A stretch of DNA of 64,000 nt from an uncultured Prevotellaceae bacterium (GTDB lineage Bacteria; Bacteroidota; Bacteroidia; Bacteroidales; Bacteroidaceae). The stretch is taken from contig ONCQ01000005.1 of the NCBI GenBank assembly GCA_900316355.1, positions 82,221 through 146,220 of the forward strand. Reading direction: 5' to 3'. This document shows, piece by piece, positions 15,548-24,300 of this stretch. The translations under genes were made by a program, and so were the position numbers. Within the stretch, counting starts at the first letter, position 1. Each line of letters begins with the position of its first letter. The notes under the pieces are model-generated. The model was not told where the DNA came from, made no database searches, and saw only the letters and a program-made list of their open reading frames with translations.

Positions 15548-18286
15548 TTAGTTCTTATTCTTATTCATTTTATCGTACAGCTTCAACAACCATTCCAACC
15601 GTTCGTTCTCGTCAGCAAATGGTCGCTCGCGATAGCAGCTATCTACGATGAGATCTAAGCGATGATGCGCTTCGCGCAAGTCCGCTGGCATCGTCTCAGG
15701 GTCATAGAGTTCAGCCAGTGTCTTTCCGATATGTGCCTCACGAGCGCCAAGCACCTCCCAGGCTGCATCTTCTACCTCCTGCTTCTTTGCCTCTGTCAGT
15801 TTAGGGAAGGGGAATGGATTATAACAGAGACCAGCTGAATAGCGGTAGTCCGTTTTTAATCTTCCTCCAATTGCTCTTACCCAAGCCATGTGCATTGCAG
15901 AGGTTAGAATACCAAAGAGCCATCTGTCTTTTGTTCCTATAACCATACAACTGTTTGCAATGATATTACCATTTTCCTTAAAATCCATGGGGATATAGGC
16001 TCTTCGTTCAGATGATACGCATGGTACAACAATCACTGGTGTGCCCATTGGTTGTGTTATCTGTGCAAACAGATGAGGTATTGTTGCCAATTGAGGACGT
16101 GATGATTTCAAGCGTACCTCACGCAAACGATTTATACGGTCCTGTATAGGAGGAATATTGATGTACTCCTTTTCGTCTTCTTCGTATAGCCAAATGCACC
16201 AGCGGGTATCCCTGTTAATAAAGTCATCAGAACCTATTAACGGTTTGATATACTTCTCTGTTTCTGGATACTCTTCCAAAAGCTTTTGTTTCTCGTAGTC
16301 ATCCAATATTAGACAGCCGCCATCTGCTGGCATGTTGCCGAAATTCATTTGTGGCATATTAGACAATGAGGTGTTGGCAGAAGCTACTATTACATTACTG
16401 CCTTCTGTTAAATAGGGGTTGATACTACTAACGATTCTTGCCTTATCACCATCAAACAAGAGTTTGTTTTCTTTGTCAATCTCTCTTATACCAACTATAA
16501 TGCAAATGACACCTGCGTTATATTTTGCATTATTGGTCCATTTGAAAGAATGATGAGCAAAGAAGATTTCCTGATTATTCTTGAGAATGCGAGGCCATAA
16601 TAGGCTAACTTGTAATCCCTGGCAAATAGAATTCGTGCTTACAAAAGCAAATTTTGCTAGCGTACCTTTTATATATTGTGAGCCAAGCATAAACCAACAG
16701 GATATGTAGTCAAGACTTCCAAAGTTATCGTGGAAAACTAATTCCATGTCATACTTTTGTTCTTCATTCTGCCTCCTACTTCCCAAATACGGCGGATTGC
16801 CCATTACATAAACTTCCTCATCAGTCTTGTGCGGACATACCTTATTCCAATCTTCGCGACAGGCATTCCCGCAATGGAAATTGTGGTTCTGCTTCAAGGG
16901 GAGCGCTTTGATGTTAACGCCAAAGTCGCGAGTGAAGAGGCTGTTCATCTGATGCTCTGCCAACCACAAGGAAAGCACGGCTGTCTCGCAGGCAAAATCA
17001 TTAATCTCTAAACCATAGAACTGACCAATACTAATGATGCTGCCATCTACAAACTGCATCATCACATCGGGCATCATTCGTTGCACGAGCTTCAAAATCT
17101 TCATCTCCAACAAACGCAGTTCCTTATAGCTGATGATTAAGAAGTTGCCGCTGCCGCAGGCGGGGTCGAAGAACTTCATGCGACTCATGCGCTGCAGCAA
17201 ACGGTTGCAATTGCGAATGATGCTTTTGCAATTGGCATAGTATCGCTCGCGCCCCTCCTGCGATTGGTCGAAGATGCTGTCCTGCTCTTTCTGTTTGCGC
17301 TCCAAGGTGCGGTATTCTTCATAGAGCTCATCCAGGAACAGCGGGTTGATGACCTTCTTGATGTTCGAGACACTGGTGTAGTGCATACCCAGACCGCTGC
17401 GCAGTTCAGGACTGACGACAGCCTGAATCATAGAGCCGAAGATGTCAGGATTGATATTGGCCCAGTTCAGGTTGCCACATTCCAAGATAAGTTTGCGAAT
17501 GCGAACATTCATCTTCGGAATCTGAATGACCTTGGAGAACAAGCCTCCATTCACGTAGGGGAACTGAGCCCAACGACTATTCACACCGATGCGGACATTC
17601 ATGTCCATTGTGCGGAATGCCCCGTCGAAGAACTCCTGCAGGTCCGAACCGTCTGGCCGTGTGGTGTTATTGATGGCATTGGTGAACAGGTCCTTCTCAA
17701 AGATGCCAGTGTCCTCGGCAAAGTAACAGAAGAGCAGACGCGACATGAAGATATTCAAGTCGTGTGTGTCATCGGTGATGCTGATGCGATTGTGGCGACG
17801 TATCTCATCATGGATCTGAGCCATCTTGTAGGCGGCCTTTACATCGGCATCGTTCTCCTCGATATTGCGAATCTTGCGCACACCCCACATGGGCGAGAAG
17901 AACTCATAATCCGTGTAGAGGTTGTCCAGATGGTTCTCGTAGGTCTCTTCCACTGCGGGGTCGAAGGCCTTGATGATTTCGCCATCCGACACAGCAAGAA
18001 TAGCGGGACGGTTCTTCACGACCCACTTGTCGCGCTTCATCGCCTCCAACTCTTCGTTCATTCGTGTTGTCCTGACCTGCCGATAAGCCAGAATATTCTT
18101 GATGAGCAGACCGTTGAACGAAGCCACCGTGCCTTTGCCTTCTCTATACCGCTGCAGGATAGTAGGCGAAGCCCCGATAGCACCCATCAGCATAAAGGGA
18201 ATTTCCTCTATGGGAAAGTGTCCCTTGAATGCCTCCAAACCCAGACCTATCTGCACATAGGTCTTGGCCGTCTTGATAGCAGCCAT
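15548..18286 (-). CDS. MmeI-like DNA adenine methyltransferase
   Basis: A 912-aa class I SAM-dependent methyltransferase. The SAM-binding motif FDPACGSGNF is at 373-382 and the catalytic NPPY at 497-500, a pair typical of N6-adenine methylation. The layout (N-terminal domain, helical spacer, methylase, target-recognition region, C-terminal helical cap) and length match MmeI-type type IIL enzymes. The nuclease site of such enzymes (D...ExK in the first 100 residues) is not convincingly present, so cutting may be done by the GIY-YIG partner. It is the first gene of the operon, behind a structured RNA leader (18301-18593), with a hairpin 14 nt before the ATG. The AT-rich middle (15900-16800) covers the target-recognition region, often exchanged between lineages. 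Confidence 0.9.
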   Translation of the reverse strand: MAAIKTAKTYVQIGLGLEAFKGHFPIEEIPFMLMGAIGASPTILQRYREGKGTVASFNGLLIKNILAYRQVRTTRMNEELEAMKRDKWVVKNRPAILAVSDGEIIKAFDPAVEETYENHLDNLYTDYEFFSPMWGVRKIRNIEENDADVKAAYKMAQIHDEIRRHNRISITDDTHDLNIFMSRLLFCYFAEDTGIFEKDLFTNAINNTTRPDGSDLQEFFDGAFRTMDMNVRIGVNSRWAQFPYVNGGLFSKVIQIPKMNVRIRKLILECGNLNWANINPDIFGSMIQAVVSPELRSGLGMHYTSVSNIKKVINPLFLDELYEEYRTLERKQKEQDSIFDQSQEGRERYYANCKSIIRNCNRLLQRMSRMKFFDPACGSGNFLIISYKELRLLEMKILKLVQRMMPDVMMQFVDGSIISIGQFYGLEINDFACETAVLSLWLAEHQMNSLFTRDFGVNIKALPLKQNHNFHCGNACREDWNKVCPHKTDEEVYVMGNPPYLGSRRQNEEQKYDMELVFHDNFGSLDYISCWFMLGSQYIKGTLAKFAFVSTNSICQGLQVSLLWPRILKNNQEIFFAHHSFKWTNNAKYNAGVICIIVGIREIDKENKLLFDGDKARIVSSINPYLTEGSNVIVASANTSLSNMPQMNFGNMPADGGCLILDDYEKQKLLEEYPETEKYIKPLIGSDDFINRDTRWCIWLYEEDEKEYINIPPIQDRINRLREVRLKSSRPQLATIPHLFAQITQPMGTPVIVVPCVSSERRAYIPMDFKENGNIIANSCMVIGTKDRWLFGILTSAMHMAWVRAIGGRLKTDYRYSAGLCYNPFPFPKLTEAKKQEVEDAAWEVLGAREAHIGKTLAELYDPETMPADLREAHHRLDLIVDSCYRERPFADENERLEWLLKLYDKMNKNKN

Positions 18287-18300
18287 GAGATAAATGATTT

Positions 18301-18593
18301 ATGCACCACAATTATTGGTGCATAAAACGAGGCCTAAACAACAAGACACAGAAAAAGCGTGAACGCTCATCTGTGTCTTAGGTTGTTCCAGGACCCGTTT
18401 CACCAGAAGAGTCGAGTCCACGCCTAAACGCAGACATCAACTCGTCATTCTTTGGTGAAACTATCTTAATAAGCTTGGAACATTTAAGACACACCGAATA
18501 ACTGCTAATGCTGTTATGATTTTCCAATAAGATTGATTAGGCCCCTTCGCTAAGGTTGAATCGGCTTCGAAAAGCCTTCTTCGTGGCCCTTTC
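18301..18593 (-). ncRNA. Structured leader RNA, copy 1, before the methyltransferase operon
   Basis: Begins just after a TATCTTTG promoter box (18599-18606). The first part (18525-18606 including the promoter) matches 54399-54480 at 76 of 82 positions and contains a GGCTT/AAGCC hairpin with a UUCG loop. Further on come a long stem with GGCGTGGACTC (18413-18431), alternative helices using 18370-18389, and an 8-bp hairpin ATGCACCA/TGGTGCAT (18301-18323) close to the start codon. It looks like a regulated leader or a free RNA. I cannot match it to a named family. Confidence 0.65.
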
Positions 18594-18598
18594 GGCGA

Positions 18599-18606
18599 CA
18601 AAGATA
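18599..18606 (-). promoter_or_regulatory. Promoter -7 box for leader RNA copy 1
   Basis: Minus-strand TATCTTTG, identical to the box before copy 2 (54399-54406). The upstream sequence is AT-rich with GTGAAAAGTG-type repeats. Confidence 0.6.
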
Positions 18607-18705
18607 CACAATAAAGTGAAAAGTGAAAAATGAAAGAGTGAAAAATGAAGGAAAAAGTGAAAAAAGAGAAGAAACCGCGAGAAAAGTTAGCTGCAAGAAT
18701 GAAAA

Positions 18706-18729
18706 AGCGGATGAAATTCATCATCCGCT
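18706..18729 (-). terminator. Intrinsic terminator after the KilA-N remnant
   Basis: A 9-bp stem AGCGGATGA/TCATCCGCT with a 6-nt loop, followed on the minus strand by TTTTTC. Confidence 0.8.
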
Positions 18730-18738
18730 GGGAAAGTT

Positions 18739-19098
18739 TTACTTCAAAAGGTTTCTGGCACTATTGTCTTCCAGTACCTGCATCTGCTGAATGGCTATCT
18801 GGTTGAGTTTCACGAGACGTTCGCCCTGAGAAATACCATCGTTGATGAGCACAGCATTGATATTCTCCATGTTCGAGAGGCAGATAAGTTCGTTGACCGT
18901 CGCATAGTCGCGAATGTTCACCGGCACCATTTTTAGTAATGATGCCTATAGCCGAGGTCAATTCCACCACCGCGTAGGGCTCATTGTAAAGGCGTTGCTG
19001 CCTGCCTCAGCCAAAAGGGGGGCGAATTCGACCCCTTTAAAGTTGGGGTTGTTCAGTTTCTCCCAAAGGCCCAAATACTTCAACGTATTCTTCTAGAA
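18739..19098 (-). pseudogene. Decayed KilA-N domain gene
   Basis: Three frames together read as parts of a KilA-N protein: YLGLWEKLNNPNFKGVEF ... NAFTMSPTRW, then (after a one-base shift near 18972) VELTSAIGIITKNG, then (after loss of the central part) NIRDYATVNELICLSNMENI up to RNLLK. A TAG also interrupts the upstream frame. KilA-N proteins are DNA-binding proteins common in phages and in Bacteroides genomes, where the NIRDYA...IAIQQM tail is typical. A terminator follows at 18706-18729. No function is expected. Confidence 0.8.
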
Positions 19099-19123
19099 CT
19101 TGTGGGGGAACGAAAAAATGGAG

Positions 19124-19828
19124 TTAGAAGAGGGGGATGAGGAGGATGAGGAGGAGGGTGAGGAGGAAGGTGAGGAGGAGGTTGCGGGCGTCGGAGGGTT
19201 CTATGCCGTCGGGGTTGGATTTGTAGCCGAGGAGCGTGGGGGCGACAGGCCACTCAGGGCGCAGGGGTTCCACCCAACGGCGTGCGGCAAGGAGCATCAG
19301 GCCATACATGGTGAGGCCTGTGAGGATGCCGAAGAGGGCGCCGACGAGGATGTCACCCGGGTAGTGAAGGCCCAAATAGATGCGGGAGTAGCTGCTGAGG
19401 CAGGCCCAGAGGATGAGGGTCAGCGTGGCCAGGTGACGGCGCAGGTAGAGGGCTACGAAGGTGCAGACGGCGAAGGTGTTGGCGGCATGGCTGGAGATGA
19501 AGCCATAGAGCCCCCCTCGCCTATCGTTGACGAGATCCACGAGCCCCTCCAGCGCAGGTTCATGGCTGGGACGGAAGCGATGGAAAAAGGGCTTGCAGAA
19601 GCCGCTGGAGAAGCGGTCGGCGATGAGGATGACGAGTGCCAGGCAGACGACGAAGAGCAACACCTCGCGCCACGGACGGTTCTTCAGGAGGATGAACAAC
19701 AGCACCAGCAGCAGGGGGATCCACGTGCCTGTCTTGGTCACCATCAGGAAGATGTTGTCCACGTAGGTGCTCTCGCTGCCGTTCAGGGCCAGCAGCAGGC
19801 GCTGGTCAAAAGAAATTACCTCTTCCAT
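19124..19828 (-). CDS. PAP2-family membrane phosphatase
   Basis: A 234-aa membrane protein of the PAP2/undecaprenyl- or phosphatidylglycerol-phosphate phosphatase type. The three active-site blocks are visible: KPFFHRFRP (K-x6-RP), FISSHAANTF (a PSGH variant) and SRIYLGLHYPGD (SR...H...D). It has about six hydrophobic segments and a polar C-terminal tail ending in another hydrophobic stretch. The start is the ATG at 19828, which shares one base with the batE stop (TGATG); a longer in-frame start exists but lies within batE. Likely substrate is a lipid phosphate in the inner membrane; which one cannot be told. Confidence 0.9.
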   Translation of the reverse strand: MEEVISFDQRLLLALNGSESTYVDNIFLMVTKTGTWIPLLLVLLFILLKNRPWREVLLFVVCLALVILIADRFSSGFCKPFFHRFRPSHEPALEGLVDLVNDRRGGLYGFISSHAANTFAVCTFVALYLRRHLATLTLILWACLSSYSRIYLGLHYPGDILVGALFGILTGLTMYGLMLLAARRWVEPLRPEWPVAPTLLGYKSNPDGIEPSDARNLLLTFLLTLLLILLIPLF

Positions 19829-20589
19829 CAGATGACCTCCAGTTCGCGGCGGGGCAGCCAGCCCTGCTTGCCGTCGGTCATGTGCACCTCCACCCACTCT
19901 TTCATCGAGTCATCGACAATCTCCACATGGGTGCCTTCGTGGAGGATGAAGAGGTCGGTGCCGGAGGCACTGGGCGTGCTCTTGACGACGGCCGAGGGAG
20001 CCATGATGACGGCGCCTGTGCGATGCTCTATCTGGTGGCGCTGGCGCACGGCAGCGACATTGGCGAAGATGCAGACGAGGAAGGCGAGGATGGCCACCGT
20101 GAAGCCTGTTTTCTTGGCCCACAGCAGGGGCGCAAAGAAATAGACGGCCAGGGCCAGCAGCGCCAGCATGAACATCGCCACGGCCAGCACAGCCCACCCC
20201 TGGATGCTCATGGAGAGCACCAGCTGGCGGTAGAGCGAGACGAAGAACATCTCCGAGGCGGGCACTACCTTGTCCACAGTCTTGGCGCGCGCCATCTCGA
20301 GATTGAAGCGGATGTCGTCGTCGGAGGGGTCGAGCAGGCGGGCGCGCTCGTAGTAGAGGATGGCGCGAGCGAGGGAGTCCTGGCGGAAGTAGCAGTTGCC
20401 GAGGTTGAAATAGAGCTGTGCGCTCTCGCCCATGGAATCTACGAGCTGGCGATAGATGACAGCGGCCTCGGCGTAGTGCTCGTGGGTGTAGGCGGAGTCG
20501 GCAAGGGCGGAAGACTCTCCCCCCGCCCTCCCTATCAGGGAGGGAGCGGTTAGTATTAGCGCTAAAAGTAGTTTATGTATTATTCTCAT
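19828..20589 (-). CDS. batE: BatE-like TPR and SH3 protein
   Basis: A 253-aa envelope protein: signal peptide, two TPR-like motifs (AEAAVIYRQLVDSMG and SAQLYFNLGNCYFRQDSLAR, ILYYERARLLDPSDD), two membrane helices (about 125-180) and a C-terminal bacterial SH3 domain (GAVIMAPSAVVKSTPS ... GKQGWLPRRELEVI). This is the layout of BatE of the aerotolerance operon, though it lies about 6.7 kb from batD with a lipoprotein and a giant secreted protein between. A palindromic repeat (20513-20546) encodes PSLIGRAGGE at the end of the signal peptide. Confidence 0.82.
   Translation of the reverse strand: MRIIHKLLLALILTAPSLIGRAGGESSALADSAYTHEHYAEAAVIYRQLVDSMGESAQLYFNLGNCYFRQDSLARAILYYERARLLDPSDDDIRFNLEMARAKTVDKVVPASEMFFVSLYRQLVLSMSIQGWAVLAVAMFMLALLALAVYFFAPLLWAKKTGFTVAILAFLVCIFANVAAVRQRHQIEHRTGAVIMAPSAVVKSTPSASGTDLFILHEGTHVEIVDDSMKEWVEVHMTDGKQGWLPRRELEVI
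20513..20546. repeat. Palindromic repeat in the batE signal peptide
   Basis: GACTCTCCCCCCGCC then CTCCCTATCAGGGAG, encoding PSLIGRAGGE in frame. Confidence 0.8.
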
Positions 20590-20628
20590 TGTATATGAAT
20601 TTTAAGTTTCGCATTTGGACTTTTTTCA

Positions 20629-20652
20629 GGAGTTAAGAAGTTAAGGAGTTAT
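20629..20652. repeat. Short GTTAAGGA-type tandem repeat
   Basis: AGGAGTTAAGAAGTTAAGG, the same short unit as at 27241-27290; between batE and the upstream lipoprotein gene. Confidence 0.5.
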
Positions 20653-20677
20653 CGCTTCGCTCGCCCTTCGGTTTCTA

Positions 20678-21304
20678 TCACTCGTCGTAACCGCTGTAGC
20701 GTTTTGCTCCGGCGGGGGCGTTCGGCTCACCAATGCCGATGACCTCATAGCCGTTACCATTGGTGTTGAAGTTTTTCAGCATCACCTCGATGGCTGCCGC
20801 CTGCTCGGCATTGGCCTTGACGAGCGTGCCGGAATAGCCGGCATTGGTCATCGTCAACTTTTCGGGAGCGCAGGTCAGTTGGGTGCTGGCGACATCGGTC
20901 GTTTGGCTGCCATAGCTGCCGCCGTCAGCGCGCGTCAGTGCTTTGGTCTCGCCCGTGGCGGGATTGGCTATCTGTACGCGACCGTTAGGGAGCAGTTGCC
21001 ATGCGAAGCCGGCATCTTCGGGACCGCCATAGACGGCCACGGGCTCGTCGCTGCTGTCGTCGAACACGCCCAAGTAGATGCAGCCAGTGTGGTCGGCATC
21101 GGCCTTCACGGCCAGCAAAGCGCGCGTGAAGGGCTGGCCAGTCTCAGTGACGTCGGCATATTCAAACTCATCCCACCACAGACCGACAAGGTCCTGCTCC
21201 GAGAGCTTCGCGGTGTTGGAGGGGGTGGCCTCATCCTTCGAGCAGCCCGTCATGCAAAGCAGGAGTGCTGCGGCTGCGAGTATTGAAAATAATTGTGCTT
21301 TCAT
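20678..21304 (-). CDS. Putative lipoprotein, 208 aa
   Basis: Starts with a lipoprotein signal, MKAQLFSILAAAALLLC followed by MTGCS (lipobox Cys21). The body contains LVGLWWDEFEYADVTETG and LPNGRVQIANP, the look of a calycin-like or lipocalin-type lipoprotein domain common in Prevotella, but I cannot name a family. It lies 11 nt after the 1908-aa secreted protein gene, so the two probably form one transcript and may act together at the cell surface. Confidence 0.75.
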   Translation of the reverse strand: MKAQLFSILAAAALLLCMTGCSKDEATPSNTAKLSEQDLVGLWWDEFEYADVTETGQPFTRALLAVKADADHTGCIYLGVFDDSSDEPVAVYGGPEDAGFAWQLLPNGRVQIANPATGETKALTRADGGSYGSQTTDVASTQLTCAPEKLTMTNAGYSGTLVKANAEQAAAIEVMLKNFNTNGNGYEVIGIGEPNAPAGAKRYSGYDE

Positions 21305-21315
21305 ATACTTTTTGA

Positions 21316-24300
21316 TTACTTAATCGCGACCTTTACACCATTATATATATACACACCTGCGCGCGAGGGCTTGCCGTCAAGTTTGCGACCGTCTATGGTG
21401 TACCATGGCCCCTCTCCGACTCTCCCCGTGGGGGCGAGAGTTTCGATTCCGGTAGTCTCCCCGTCGAAGATGATGATCCTCTTGGCGTAGGCCGCGCCTG
21501 ACTTACCTTCCACGCGCATGATCCAGCGGAAGGCGCCGACGCTGACCGTGCCGTTGTTGCCGAGGCTTAGTTCGCCGTTGATGTTCATGTAGTAGAACGG
21601 GTCTTGGGCGGTGGCCGTCGTCGGCTCGTAGGTGCCGTAGAGGGTGTAGGTGTCCTCCATCGTCTGCATGGTGGCCAGCATGCCCGTGTTCTTCGCCTTC
21701 AGCACGGCGTTCGTGGTGGTGAACGCGTAGTCGGTCACGGCCTCTTTGGGCTTATAGACATACGGCATATTGGCGTGCAGCACGTCGCCGGCCTGCATCG
21801 GTTTCACGAACATCCATATAGCATCGGTCGCCTCCTGACTGGCGTCGGGCGAATTGGCGACCATGTTTATCTTGTAGAACGTGAACTTCTGCGTGTCGGC
21901 AGCCGTGATGGTGTAGTCGAACGGCAGGAACCATGCCTGATACTTGCCCACGCGCTCCTCGCCCAATGTCTTCAGGTAGGTGGCGGACAGGGTTTCTGTA
22001 TCTTCTGTCTTTGTGTAGGTGTCGCCATCCCTGAGTGTGACGTCAATCTTGTAGGAGCCGGTCACCTGGAACGTAATACTCATGGAACCGCCGTAACTGC
22101 CCATGCCGGTGATGACGAGCGTTTTTTCGCCCTTTGTGTCGATGACGATGGGTAGCGATGTGACCGCTGTGCCGTTCAGTGCTGCCGTGTAGTCGTCAGA
22201 CAGGTGGAGTTCTCTGCTGCCGTTGGGAGCTGTCACGATGGGGGTGATGCTGATGTTTCCTGACGATAAATCGTAGGACGCGTCTATGCCGGTGACGGTG
22301 CAGACGTTCTGATGATATGCCGAAATGCCGTTAATGGTTACTGCCTTCTCACGGATTTCATTGGCAGAGATATTATAGAGCCTCGTGGCACCTCCCTTGC
22401 TGCTGGCATTTCTGGGCGAACCTATTTGCGGTGTCACGTAGTAACAGTCGGTGACAGTGCCGCTGCCGGCCAGCAAGCCCATTGGGTGCATGGAGGTGAT
22501 GCTGGTGTAGGTTCCCTTCTCTAAGCAGTTCACGAGCACTGGCGCAGCGCTGTCGCTCCAGCCCCAGATGCCTCCGATGTTGCTGCGGCTGCCACCGTTG
22601 CCAACGACTGTGCCGGCAAAGACACAGCTGCTGATGGTGGTGCTTGAGGTCAGGCCGTGACCGATGATGCCGCCGGCATAGTCCTTGCCGATATTGAGCG
22701 TGGCGATGACGGTGCAGCCCTCAATGCGGTTGGTGCCGGCAGCAAAGCCCACGAGACCTGACGTGTGGCTCTGGTTAGAGCTGATGGTACCCGCCACAGT
22801 GAGGTTCTTGATGGTGGCGCCGTTGATGTAGCAAAAGAGGGCGGTGCCCGGATTATCATTGTCGCTAATCGTGGCGGTGATGGTGTGCTCGTCACCGTCG
22901 AAGGTGCCGCTGAAGGCGTTCTGCTGCGTGCCGCCCGAAACGATGCCCATCTTATGCGTGACGCTGATGTCATCGGTCAGTTTCAAGAACTTGCCACTGT
23001 AGCTGTTGCCACCACTGACATCTACACAGAGGGCGAACCATTCGTCAGCATTGCGGATCAGGTAGGGCTCTTCCTCCGTGCCTGCGCCGCTGAAGGTCGG
23101 CATGTTGAAGGGTAGAATCTTCTTTCCGCCGATGTTGCTGGCCGTGGCCATGATTGCCGTACCCTCAATGACGAACTTCTTGCCCTCAGCGAAGGTGATG
23201 CTCTCAAGCGTGCTGCCACCATTATTCTTCAAACCATTGTTATAGACGAAGTCGCTGGGGGAGCTCCAGCCGAGCGTCAGCGTGCCGCTGTTGTAATAGT
23301 GGTTACCCGTCTCTTCTGAATATTCAAAGCCGGGACCAATGCCGGGAGCTTGATTGCCCGTTGCTGTTACCTGACCGCCGTTGATGGTGATCGCGCCGCA
23401 GACACCATAATTGCCGTTTTCTCCATCTGAACCTCCGCCGATGCCGGCGGCTACTTCGCCGCCTGTAGCGTTGACGACACCGCCGTTGATGGTGATGACA
23501 CCGCCGTTGCTGTTATTCGAGTCGCCACCGATACCAGCTGCACGGCGTCCACCCTTGACATTGATGACACCGCCGTTGATGGTCAGTGTACCCACGCTGT
23601 AAGCACCGATGCCTGCCTTCCAATAGTCACTGTTGTCAATCGTCAGCGCTCCAGGGCCTTCGATGGTCAGGTCGGCATTGTTGCTGCTGCTCAGTTCGAT
23701 GCCTTTGGGCGCTGTGAGCGTGGTGCCTTCGCCAAGGATGAGAATCACTTTGCCCTTGACGGTGATACGCGATGCGATGGTAACATCCTCATTCACTTTA
23801 TACGTCAGGTTCTCTTCCAGCACCGTCGTTTCGCTGGTGACGGGTAGCAAGTCTAACACCGTGAAAGTGAATGACCATGCACCTGTGCAGGTGCCCTGTC
23901 CTGTAAGGGTCACCGTGTACTCGCCTTTCTCCATAACAGGATTGGGGTTGATGGCATAGGTGTAGTCGGTACCTTCTGTGAGCGTTGCGCCATAAGGAGC
24001 CGAAACGGCGGGTATGATGACGCTGATCTCCTCACCTGTATATCTATAATATTTTCGTGGCGTAGTCACAGTGCAGGGTAAATAGTAACTGTTGCCATCG
24101 ACCAACGTCTGCTGCTTCGAGATGATACCATCAGGAGCTGCGGCATAGGCCTGCGTGCCCTGTGCGTCGCCCATTGCCACGGTATAGTAACACCCTGTGC
24201 CTGCGCCACCGCCACGTATGAAGGTGGCTCCGTCATTGATGGACGTCTCACCTTCCCCTGCGGCAATCGCGGGATTGGGAGCAAAGATAGAATTGGTGAT

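Noticed and set aside
18301-18593. Retron-type RNA
   Set aside because: No reverse transcriptase gene lies nearby for this RNA or for copy 2, and the a1/a2 end pairing expected of retron RNAs was not found.
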